A DNA stretch of 64,000 bases, from assembly GCA_018881555.1 (NCBI GenBank), contig JACAXG010000007.1, positions 4,230,643 through 4,294,642 on the forward strand. The letters run 5' to 3'. The position numbers and the translations under genes are program-made. The notes beneath the pieces were generated by a model. The model was not told the origin of the DNA and ran no database searches. It worked only from the letters and a program-made list of their open reading frames with translations. Source of the stretch: Amblyornis subalaris. Lineage: Eukaryota; Chordata; Aves; Passeriformes; Ptilonorhynchidae. Position 1 is the stretch's first letter. Every line of letters starts with the position of its first letter. Positions 1 through 9,900 of this stretch are shown piece by piece.

Positions 1-960
1 CGCCCTCACCCCAAATGAATGCATTAATCCTTTACCTCCATCTTCCCCATCTCTGTTTTGTACTGTCTCATGTAAGGCCAGGACTTGCTCGTCCTTCTTA
101 CTGTGAAAGTGATATTTTACACTTGGAACCATTTAGATAAATAACTGGGATTGTTCACAGCTTATGTCACTATGACTTCATCGCAACTCTGTGCTGAAGG
201 GCAAAAGAACGTGGTTGGGNTAGAGGGGATGCCCTGGCCTTGGGGCACTAGCACAGGCTGGATCTGGGGCTGAGTCCCCTCCAGATCTTGCAGCTCTTCC
301 CCCTCTTATGCACATGCATTCAGTTTTTTGTGTTGATGATTCACTCTCCTAGAGTGTATGAGTTAAATGCAAAATTTTTTATCTTTAAAATAATCCGTCA
401 GATTTGGTAAATGGAGGTGCCAGGGAAGTTTTGTGCGAGCAGGAGTATGATTTAGCATCTGTTCTCCCTGTTAGAAAGTGCCCTGTTGCACTTGGGGTGC
501 CAAGGAGGATTTTGGCAGGGGGGAAAGGTTTGACTTACCCAGGTGCCATCCCCGTCAGCACGGAGGATTTACAAACCTGGCATCCTCTATTTCCATCTCC
601 AAATCACAGCACGGAGTGAAATGCAGTGATACGAAAGATTAGTCTTCATTCGGTGAAGGGAGTGCCAAATTAAATGATGACAGATGGAAAAACTAAAGGG
701 CACGGTGTCAGGGGTCTGTCCACAGCCCCGGGCTTTAGGAAGAGGTAAATACACAGATCCCAGCTGGTGCTGCAGGAGGTACGTGTCCGGCGGAAAGGCA
801 GCGCTCGGACTGCGTCGAATCGATACCTGCTATCGAAGGGAGCAGCACACAGCGCTAGGGCTAACCCGGTGTTATTAGAAAATGATATATTGCACATTAG
901 GATGGATAATTCATGTCGCCTTCATCGGCTCAGACCGTCGTGAAAATCCATAAATCATTT
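1..960. other. Upstream intergenic DNA, nothing recognised
   Basis: Moderately AT-rich sequence before the CpG-rich block. The only open frames are short (75 codons or fewer), overlap on opposite strands and carry no recognisable protein motif. I see no repeat family I can name and no RNA gene. Confidence 0.5.
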
Positions 961-979
961 TCTCGTTCATGTATCGCCT

Positions 980-2148
980 AAGTGCGATTTGTCACTCGGC
1001 ATTAGCGGGAGGGCGGCCGCGGCTCCCCGCCGCTTCCCAGGCACTGCTCGGAGACCCAAAATGGAGACCCGGCTGCGCTCGGCATCGCGGGGGCAGATCG
1101 GATCCCCGGGCTGCGGGCCCCCGGGGCTGCGTCCGCAGGGGAGGGGAGGGCGTGAGGCGGCTCCCCCGCGCCCATACACGCGTGTGGATATAAATACGTG
1201 TACGTTCCCGCGCGGCTGCTGCCCNCCCGGATCACGCCGTCTCTGCAGGAGCCTCACGTGGGTGTCGCGCCTCGAGCGCGCGTGGGGAGCGCCCCGAGCC
1301 CGGGGATGTGTCCCACCCCCCCACACACCTCCGGGGCTCCCTCCGGCCCACGGAGGCGGACACGGGCACGGGCGGGCTCGGTCTCCCGGGTTTCGCCNGC
1401 TGCGCCCGCGCCCGCCCGCGTTCCTCGAAGGCAGGAGAGGTGGGCGCTCCCGGGGCTCCGGCGGCGGGGGGAGCAGGGTTAGAGCCGGGCATCCACCGGT
1501 CCCCCGGGCAGGAGAAGCGCGATCTCCGCTGTCCGCGCCTGGAGCTGGCGGCAGGTGAGCGGCGGCGCTTCTGCACGGAAAGGGAAGGCAGCGAGATTCC
1601 CCGTCNGCAGCCAACGGGCAGCGGGAGCAGCCGGGGGATTCTGACGAAATTTTTCAATTTTTCCTGAAAACACCCACCGGAATCTCCCCGCCGGCTGTGC
1701 CCCGCGCTGCCACAGCGCCGAGGCGCGGGTAGGGGGCCACCCCGGAGCGGAGGACAGGATGTAATTTGGGGGAGAGGGGGCATCTCCCCGCCCGCCGCGC
1801 CGGCTGCCGCTTCCCCGTTCCCCACTCCCGCGGGGAGGCAGTGTCGCCCGCCGCAGCCGCGCCGCCGGGAACGGGAGCGGCGCGGGGGGCGAAGGGATGG
1901 GCGGCCCGGGGACGCAGGGCCGGAGCGCGGGGCCGGCGGCGGGCGCGGGTCCCGGCGCGGTGCGGAGCCGCGGCGTGTCCCGGCGTCTCCCGGAGCCGGG
2001 CGCAGTGCGGCGCTGTGGGCGCTGGGGGGCGCCCGCCGCCCGCGAGTGCGGCCCGGCCGGGGGAGGGGCGGGGCGGGGCGGGGGCCGCGCCGGCGGCTCC
2101 GGGCGCTGCAGCCCGCGGGGCTGCCCGGCCTGGAAACAGCGGGATGGC
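980..2148. promoter_or_regulatory. CpG island upstream of PCDH10
   Basis: A dense run of CG dinucleotides with very high GC begins abruptly near 980 and continues to about 2150, in contrast with the AT-rich sequence before it. It contains a TATA-like TATAAATA at 1189-1196 and a CACGTG E-box at 1255-1260. Long open frames on both strands here (up to 329 codons) are expected from the scarcity of AT-rich stop codons and show no protein family. It could be a distal part of the PCDH10 promoter or the start of a divergent non-coding transcript, as reported for the human locus. The sequence alone does not settle which. Confidence 0.6.
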
Positions 2149-2149
2149 G

Positions 2150-2330
2150 GGGCTTGGAAAGGGCCCGGAGGACCGTCTGGTTCCAAGCCCATCTGCCACA
2201 GGCGGGGGACACACCTTCCACTAGGCCAGGTTGCTCAGAGGCCCGTCCAGCCTGGCNTTGAACACTTCNAGGGATGGGGCACCCACAGCTCCTCTGGGCA
2301 ACCTGTGCCAGGGCATCGCCGCCCTAACGT
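2150..2330 (-). mobile_element. CR1 LINE fragment
   Basis: The segment reads as the reverse complement of the 3' part of avian CR1. It has the recognisable stretch around 'ccactaggccaggttgctc' (2219-2237), followed by the phrases for 'cctggccttgaacacttccagggatggggc' type sequence and 'gggcaacctgtgccag'. It is truncated at both ends. It lies inside the GC-rich region between the two CpG-dense blocks upstream of PCDH10. Confidence 0.85.
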
Positions 2331-2630
2331 GGATTCCTGCGTTTCCTACCTGAGCGCGTATTCATTGAGGTGTGTGGAGGGAGCCGCTGCTGACTGATGG
2401 ATTAGAGATAGTGTCAGAGCAGGAGCTGCTCCTCCCTGCTTCGTGGTGCTCTTCAAAAACAGTAACATATTTGTACGAGAAAAAAACCCCACAAGAATTA
2501 CAAATATTTAATTATTTTTATTCATTTGGTAGCCGTACGGACGTGGATCTCTCAGCCAGCACCGACAGCCGGTACAGGAGCGTTTCCCTTGGATTCCTCT
2601 GGTTCTCCCTGACAGTCCCCCACCCAGGGA

Positions 2631-2648
2631 TGCCCCCCCCCCCCCGCC
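2631..2648. repeat. Poly-C tract
   Basis: A run of about 16 C residues interrupted only near its end by a G, in the interval between the two CpG-dense blocks. It is a simple-sequence tract with no other feature. Confidence 0.7.
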
Positions 2649-2989
2649 ACCCGGAGTACCCAGTGGCAGACAGTGTTCCTCGTTTCCCTCTTCCCTCGTA
2701 CCTGACGGTCTCCTGTTACACTAGTGGAAATTCCAAAATGGAAACAGAAAGATACAGGCGCAGGCTCGTGATACTTTAAATTGGCCGGAGCTGGAAACAC
2801 TGCACGGACGAGTGACGGAAAGTTGCGCTCCCTCCGCTGCGGAACACCCCAATTAGCTAAGGCAGCCCGTGGGGCGGGGAGGGGGCAGGAACAATAGTAA
2901 TCCCAAGTTTCCCCTTGTTTACGCTTTTTCTAAAAACGCTACTGGAAAGGAAAGTTGGTGGTGGCTGGTGGAAACTCCCTCTCCAAGGA

Positions 2990-3475
2990 GCGGGTTGTTT
3001 ACGTTCACCCGGGGCGCGCGCGCGCCGGCGCCGAGCGGCGATCTGCCGATGCAGCGGCCGCGGCGGGGGAAGCGATCCCTCCGCGATGGAGGCAGGCAGG
3101 GATTCGGGGATGGAGGCAGCATCCCCGGCGGCGGGAGCGGCGGGAAGAGAGGAGCAAAGCGGAGAGGAGCGGAGCGGGGCGCGCCGCCCGAGCGCGCTCT
3201 GCCCGCCGCCCGCGCGCGGCTCGGCTGTGACGCGGCGCACTCGACGCGCGCCGCAGCCAATGGGACGCCGCCCCCGGGGGCGTTGCTGGCCGGCGATTGG
3301 TTGGCAGGAGCCGGGCGCTGCGCAAAAACGGCGCAGCCGAGCGCTGCCGGCTCAGAAACTGCCGGCAGAGATCACAGCGGCCGCGCCGGCACCGGGAGCG
3401 GGACGGGAGCCGAGCGGCGGCGGCAGCACAGACAGACACAGACACAGGGGCTAGACGCGAAAGCAGCGAACGAGG
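2990..3475 (+). promoter_or_regulatory. Probable PCDH10 core promoter, CpG island with CCAAT boxes
   Basis: A second CpG-dense block lies about 1 kb before the PCDH10 start codon. It carries a CCAAT box at 3257-3261, an inverted one (ATTGG) at 3296-3300 and, between them, a GC-box-like 'gccgcccccgggggcg'. There is no convincing TATA box at the right distance, which suits a CpG-island promoter. The transcription start is probably a little downstream, roughly 3320-3450. This is inferred from motif layout and from the known long 5' leader of PCDH10, not from any direct signal. Confidence 0.5.
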
Positions 3476-3546
3476 GGGAAAAAAAAAAAAAACAACAAAC
3501 CAACCCCACCTTCATCGGCACCTCCGTAAAAGAAAGCAGAGTGAGG

Positions 3547-3615
3547 ATGATGAACGTACTCATAGCAATAAAAGAAGAAGAGGAAAGACCTTTAATAGAA
3601 GAGAGAAAAATCTAA
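3547..3615 (+). other. Upstream ORF in the PCDH10 5' leader
   Basis: Tandem ATG ATG codons begin a 22-codon open frame rich in Glu and Ile that ends at TAA in 3613-3615, about 780 bases before the main start codon. If transcription starts upstream of 3540, this would be a small uORF able to reduce initiation at PCDH10. Its conservation and use are unknown. Confidence 0.3.
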
Positions 3616-4145
3616 AATCCTTAAATAAAAAAAGAAAAAGAGGAAATCCCAGGGACATCAGGGAATGAAAGTTTTGGGTAGCAAAGCTGCTCTCTGCCTT
3701 GTTTTTTTGCTATGAAATCTTTCTGCGGTTAATTTTTTTTTTTTAATTTCGCGGTTTTCTGCCTTTTTCGTGCATCCAAAGAGGGCATGTCCACCGGCTG
3801 TTCCAGCAGCATCTACCCTCCAACTCCCACCAGGAAGACAAACCGAGGACAATCTTGAAATACAAAAATTTCCTCCTTGGGATTTGCTGCTGCTGCTGTC
3901 TCCGCCGCCACTGCTGCTGCCGCGGTGCAGTGCCAAGACTCTCGGAATAAATAAAAGAGGGCTACTGTGTGTCTCTAGCTACGGCCAGCTAATAGCTATT
4001 ATTAGTTGGCCATATATTTCGAAGATCACAGATGAAGTGGGGACGCCTGTCTTCTTCATTTGGTCAGCGTGTGAAACAATAATACCCCTAACAAAAAGGA
4101 GGGAGATGGGGGAGAAAAAAAATCCTAACATGAATCAGAAGAAAT
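3616..4145 (+). other. PCDH10: PCDH10 5' leader, untranslated
   Basis: Between the uORF and the sequence gap. It contains a CTG/CCG-rich stretch around 3886-3925 and poly-T and poly-A tracts. No in-frame ATG joins it to the main open frame. It is inferred to be 5' UTR from its position downstream of the putative promoter. A spliced leader cannot be excluded. Confidence 0.4.
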
Positions 4146-4288
4146 AGTATCCAGCACCCCCCCNCNCCCCNNANNNNNNNNNNNNNNNNNNNNNNNNNNN
4201 NNNNNNNNNNNNNNNNNNNNNNNNGCGNNNACACNCGCGCGCGCGCACACACAGACACACACACAGACGCGCGCACACACACACACAC
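4146..4288. repeat. Assembly gap and CA/CG microsatellite in the 5' leader
   Basis: A run of C residues passes into about 55 undetermined bases (4173-4230). It then becomes an alternating purine-pyrimidine tract of AC and GC dinucleotides, 'cgcgcgcgcgcacacacaga' and similar, up to 4288. The true length of the repeat is unknown because of the gap. Such alternating tracts are prone to length change and Z-DNA formation. It lies only about 100 bases before the PCDH10 start codon. Confidence 0.9.
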
Positions 4289-4393
4289 TGTAGTGTGTAT
4301 TTTCGGAGGAGGAGGAGGTGGTGGTGGTGGCTTTTGGAAGAGGAGGAAGCGGTGGTGTCGGGGAGGGGGGGGAATCTCNTTCCCCGTTTGGAG

Positions 4394-6991
4394 ATGATTG
4401 TGCTATTCCTCTTTGCCTTGCTCTGGATGGTGGAGGGGGCCCTTTGCCAGCTCCATTACACGGTGCAGGAAGAGCAGGAGCATGGCACGTTCGTGGGGAA
4501 TATCGCCGAGGACCTGGGCTTGGACATTACAAAACTTTCGGCTCGGCGCTTCCAGACGGCGCCCAACTCCCGCAGCCCTTACCTGGAGCTTAACCTAGAA
4601 ACCGGGGTACTCTACGTGAACGAGAAGATCGACCGGGAGCAGATCTGTAAGCAGAGCCCCTCCTGCCTGCTGCACCTGGAGGTCTTCCTGGAGAACCCCC
4701 TCGAGCTGTTTCGGGTGGAGATCGAGGTGCTGGACATCAACGACAACCCGCCCTCCTTCCCGGAGCCCGACCTCACCGTGGAGATCTCGGAGAGCGCCAC
4801 GCCGGGCACCCGCTTCCCGCTGGAGAGCGCCTTCGACCCCGACGTGGGCACCAACTCCCTGCGCACCTACGAGATCACCCCCAACAGCTACTTCTCCCTC
4901 GACGTGCAGACGCAGGGGGACGGGAACCGCTTCGCCGAGCTGGTGCTGGACCAGCCGCTGGACCGGGAGCAGCAGGCGGTGCACCGCTACGTGCTGACGG
5001 CGGTGGACGGCGGGCAGCCCCAGCAGCGCACCGGCACCGCCCTGCTCACCGTCAGGGTGCTGGACTCCAACGACAACGTCCCCGCCTTCGAGCAGCCCGT
5101 CTACACCGTGTCGCTGCCGGAGAACTCGCCGCCGGGCACCCTGGTGCTGCAGCTGAACGCCACGGACCCCGACGAGGGGCAGAACGGCGAGATCATCTAC
5201 TCCTTCAGCAGCCACATCTCGGCCCGCGCCCGGGAGCTCTTCGGCATCGCGCCGCGCACCGGGCGGCTGGAGGTGAGCGGCGAGCTGGACTACGAGGAGA
5301 GCAGCGTGTACCAGGTGTACGTCCAAGCCAAGGACCTGGGGCCGAACGCCGTGCCGGCCCACTGCAAGGTGCTGGTGCGGGTGCTGGACGCCAACGACAA
5401 CGCGCCCGAGATCAGCTTCTCCACCGTCAAGGAGGCGGTGAGCGAGGCGGCGGCGCCNGGCACCGTGGTGGCCCTCTTCAGCGTCTCGGACCGCGACTCG
5501 GAGGAGAACGGGCAGGTGCAGTGCGAGCTGCTGCAGGGCGACGCGCCCTTCCGCCTCAAGAGCTCCTTCAAGAACTACTACACCATCGTCACCGAGGGGC
5601 CGCTGGACCGCGAGCAGCCGGGCGGCGACGCCTACACGCTGACCGTGGTGGCCCGGGACCACGGCGAGCCGCCGCTCAGCACCAGCAAGTCCATCCAGGT
5701 GCGGGTGAGCGACGTGAACGACAACGCGCCGCGCTTCAGCCAGCCCGTGTACGAGGTGTACGTGAGCGAGAACAACGTGCCCGGCGCCTACATCTACGCC
5801 GTCAGCGCCACCGACCGCGACCAGGGCGCCAACGCCCGCCTCGCCTACTCCATCCTCGAGAGCCAGATCCAGGGCATGTCCGTCTTCACCTACGTCTCCA
5901 TCAACTCCGAGAACGGCTTCCTCTACGCCCTCCGCTCCTTCGACTACGAGCAGCTCAAGGAGTTCAGCTTCCAGGTAGAGGCCCGCGACGCCGGCGAGGA
6001 GCCGCAGCCGCTGGCCGGCAACGCCACCGTCCACATCATCGTGGTGGACCAGAACGACAACGCCCCCGCCATCGTCAGCCCCCTGCCCGGCCGGAACGGC
6101 ACCCCGGCGCGGGAGGCGCTGCCCCGCGGCGCCGAGCCGGGATANCTGGTGAGCCGGGTGGCGGCGGTGGACGCCGACGACGGGGAGAACGCCCGCCTCA
6201 CCTACAGCATCGCGCGGGGCAACGAGGCCGGGCTGTTCCGCATGGACTGGCGCTCCGGGGAGCTCCGCACGGCCCGCAGGGTGCCGGCCAAGCGCGACCC
6301 GCAGCGCCCCTACGAGCTGGTCATCGAGGTGCGCGACCACGGGCAGCCGCCGCTGTCCTCCACCGCCGCCGTCCAGGTGGTGCTGGTGGACGGCGCGGGC
6401 GAGCGGTCCGGCGGCGGCGGCGGCCCGGCCGCGGGGACGGGCGCGGGGGGCGGCGGCGGCGGCTCCGGCGAGCATCGCCCCAGCCGCTCCGGGGGGGATA
6501 CCTCGCTTGACCTCACCCTCATCCTCATCATCGCCCTGGGCTCCGTCTCCTTCATCTTCCTGCTGGCCATGATCGTCCTGGCCGTGCGCTGCCAGAAGGA
6601 GAAGAAGCTCAATATCTACACCTGCCTGGCCAGCGACTGCTGCCTGGGCTGCTGCTGCTGCTGCCCCTGCTGCAGCCGGCAGGCGCGGGCCCGCAAGAAG
6701 AAGCTCAGCAAGTCGGACATCATGCTGGTGCAGAGCTCCAACGTGCCCAGCAACCCGGCGCAGGTGCCGGTGGAGGAGTCGGGCAGCTTCGGCTCCCACC
6801 ACCACAACCAGAACTACTGCTACCAAGTCTGCCTCACTCCCGAGTCCGCCAAGACCGACCTGATGTTCCTCAAGCCCTGCAGCCCCTCTCGCAGCACCGA
6901 CGCCGAGCACAACCCCTGTGGGGCCATCGTCACCGGCTACGCTGACCAGCAGCCCGACATCATCTCCAACGGCAGCATTTTGTCCAGCGAG
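4394..6991 (+). CDS. PCDH10: PCDH10 exon 1: signal peptide, six cadherin repeats, TM, proximal tail
   Basis: Encodes residues 1-866. A signal peptide spans about 1-18 (hydrophobic, then ...EGALC before QLHYTV). Six cadherin repeats follow. Calcium-binding linkers are visible as DINDNPP (113-119), DSNDNVP (224-230), DANDNAP (332-338), DVNDNAP (440-446) and DQNDNAP (552-558). LDRE/DRE and DxD motifs lie inside the repeats. A Gly-rich linker (about 672-700) precedes the membrane span (about 705-731). Then come a basic stop-transfer stretch (KEKK), a Cys-rich patch (749-760) and the conserved segment around [21 protein letters not shown]. Ambiguous codon 355 (CCN) must be Pro. Codon 584 (TAN at 6143-6145) is Tyr by family comparison. 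Compared with the human protein as I remember it, the Gly-rich insertion in EC2 near residue 206 is missing. The exon is far richer in GC than the introns. It ends in GAG before the donor GTAAGG, phase 0. Confidence 0.96.
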
Positions 6992-9900
6992 GTAAGGACC
7001 GGCACCCCGCGGCATCCCACCTACCCCCCAGCCCGCGCACCGGGGGACTTCATCCTCAAGTCATCCCTAAACATCCTTCCGTAAGCCCCCGGGCCGCTTT
7101 CCCGAAGCTCCCGCTCCTCCTCTCCCAGCGGGAAAGGCGTTTTGCATTCCCCATCCTCCGTCTTTCCCCTCTAATCCGTCCGCCTCCTCTCCTCTTCGGG
7201 AGGCTTTAGCCACAGGCAAGGGTCTCAGAGGAGAATGAGGGGTAGATCCCCCCTCCCTCCCGGTGGCTTCCTCCCGCCCGGGTTTAGCAGCTGTTGCAGC
7301 CAAGCGTGTCCCCCCCCCGAGCCCCCCCTTCTCCCCCTCGGTGCCTCTGAAGGAATGTGGCCCCGCCTGGGCAGCATCGGGGCACAGAGATTCCCCCGAG
7401 CCAGCGTTAGCTGTGAGTGGATCGCCTGTGGGTTGAGAGCTTGGGGGGGTTACGGCTCCTCGCAGAATCAATGCAGTTTGACAGGACTGAAGTGACGTGG
7501 GGTGTAATCACAGGATGTTCTGAAGCAACACTTTAAACCCGTGTCTCTTTCCTCCCTGAAATCTTTGCATGTGCAAGTGAGGCTTTGGGGGAAACCCCCC
7601 CCTGGGAGTGTGACAATCATTATAGTTAGCATGAGCTTTAATTAATTTGTGAATTAGTGTTTATTAATTGANTTTTCTTTAACTTATCTGCACAGCTCTT
7701 TATAACCTCAAAGCTGAGTTTGCAAAGGAAAGCAGCAAGAAAGAGTTTCTGTAAAATTATATGCTGAGACTTAAGGTCCCCTGCATGTTGCCCATGCTGT
7801 GCTACCTGGTGTGTAGAGAATTTTTATCAAAGCACACACCATGCCACGTTACTCCCCCATTAATCATTTTGAACTGAGAGTTACCTCATACATACTCTCA
7901 GTAGCTCTCTGCCTGAGCACTGGTGAAAACTTGACATTCTCTCTTAACATATTGAAACCTGAATGTTGTCCAGTCTGACAAAGGTGGTTAGAATGGTATG
8001 TTCTAAAGCATTAAGTTTTGCTGTGATATTTCCAATACTGGTTTGTAATATTGACCTTGCCTCAAAATGTTGCTAAAACTCCTGGCTTCTGCTGCCTTTT
8101 TGATGACTTGAGGGTATCTCAGTGTATTTTTTTTTCCTTAGGGTACAATAACAGTACCATCTAAGTAGTCCACAACTCTAGAAATAGTTATGCTAATTTT
8201 TTGTGGGAGTCCTTGTGATGCTCAACAGTGTGCACTGTGAGAAAACGTCAGAATCTTGTCTCAAAAAACTCCAGAAAAAATCCCTCGTGCCTTCCCATCT
8301 GTGTGACTAAGAGCTGGTTTTTTTTCCCCTTACATTCTAGAAACAGATTTTGTAGGCCTACTTGCAGCTAAGCATTGCCATTTATAGTGAGTATGGATGA
8401 GCTTGCTCCCTCGTTTATTTTCTGCTGCTGGTTACAGAAATATCAAAGTTAAAATATTTCCCAATATTTTCTTTCTTCCTAGACAAAACATCAGCGTGCT
8501 GAGCTCAGTTATCTAGTTGACAGACCCCGACGAGTAAACAGGTAGGAGCTCCGTAGCCTTGGTTTCCTCATGCATGCTTCAGCAGGTCTGAATGGGGTTC
8601 AGAAATGTGTTCACTGCAGATGTATCAGAGTAGTAAAGTAGTGGGAATTCGAATGTATGTAGATGTATCAAATGAGTTGGAATTACGGCTTCTCTAAGCT
8701 GGTTTCAAAACCGACTGAAAAGAGAGCAAAATCTTGGTTTGTATTAGTGTGAAACGTGCTTCAAATACTTATGAATATGCTTCTGTAGGGTCTCCCAGAA
8801 AACATTGTTCACTGAGTTAAAATTCAGCTAACCAGCTCAAGGAAATGCCACCAAATTACTTGTACCAACGACATGAAACCCAGGCAGAGTAATAACCCTT
8901 GCTGTCCCTCCCAGCCAGACTCCCAAGGTCTGAAAATTCCTCATTTTGTTTGTGGTGGGCAGAGGCACCTCCGTGGAAGCCGTGCAGCAGGCAGGAGTGG
9001 GGGGAGTGCAGCACCGTGTTTGGCCATGTGATGGCGGAAGAATGTTTTATGAGTTCCTCTTTCATGTTTATTCTAATGTAAAGATGTTTCTGTGTCTAGT
9101 TCTGCATTCCAGGAAGCAGACATAGTAAGCTCTAAGGACAGTGGTCATGGAGACAGTGAGCAAGGAGACAGTGATCATGATGCCACTAATCGAGGTCAAT
9201 CCTCTGGTAAGTCTGATAAGAGAATGGAAATAGTAGATCTTTAAGTAGAAAGACTAGAAGGAAGAGTTACTTACAGAAATATACAAGAGAGGCATAAATA
9301 AGGTGAACATATTGTATGGGAGGCTGGGTTTAAGTCAGCTTGCTGCTACGGTTACCTGGACAAGGGGGCAATTTTGAACCTCTTTTGTTTGCAGGGCAGG
9401 GTTTCTTTTATTCGTGTGGTTGGGGGTGGGAGTTGGTGTATTATACTGCATCACTCACTGTAGCAAAACTTCCTGCCCATTAAAACAAAGTTGTTGGTAC
9501 ATTTTATAGTACATTTTTTTTCCTGTGGCAGATCTAGAGAGTTTCAAAGCGTTAAGCAATTTTGTTTAGTAGGCACTTCAGCTGGCATGGCAATGGGAAG
9601 TGAAGGGGGAGTTCCCAAGGGAAAGAATGAACCCAATGATTGAATGACAGCCAGACTGCTGTGAGGTTTTTTTGCTGGGAATCAGTGGAGACAGATTGGG
9701 TGCTCTGAATGTGTAATACCTTAGCATTTTTGAAGGATTGTTTTTTAATTCAAATTTAGGCACTGTATAGTGCAAATGGTCTCCATGTTAATAATACTAA
9801 GGTATTATTAAATACATTTTCTTGACAGAGGAAAGAAAGGCTTTAAAAGACTATGAATCACTTAGAAAATACACACATTGCAGTGTTATTCCCATATGTA

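Noticed and set aside
1232..2221. Long minus-strand frames in the upstream CpG island
   Set aside because: Stop codons are rare in CpG-rich DNA. Several frames are open at once and all are Pro/Arg/Ala low-complexity.
5521..6510. 329-codon plus-strand frame inside exon 1
   Set aside because: Shifted frame of PCDH10, very rich in Arg/Pro/Gly, with no family resemblance.
4595..7015. 806-codon open frame on the minus strand opposite PCDH10 exon 1
   Set aside because: Exact shadow of a GC-rich coding exon with strong third-position GC. Its translation is biased to Val/Leu/Gly/His/Arg with no domain.
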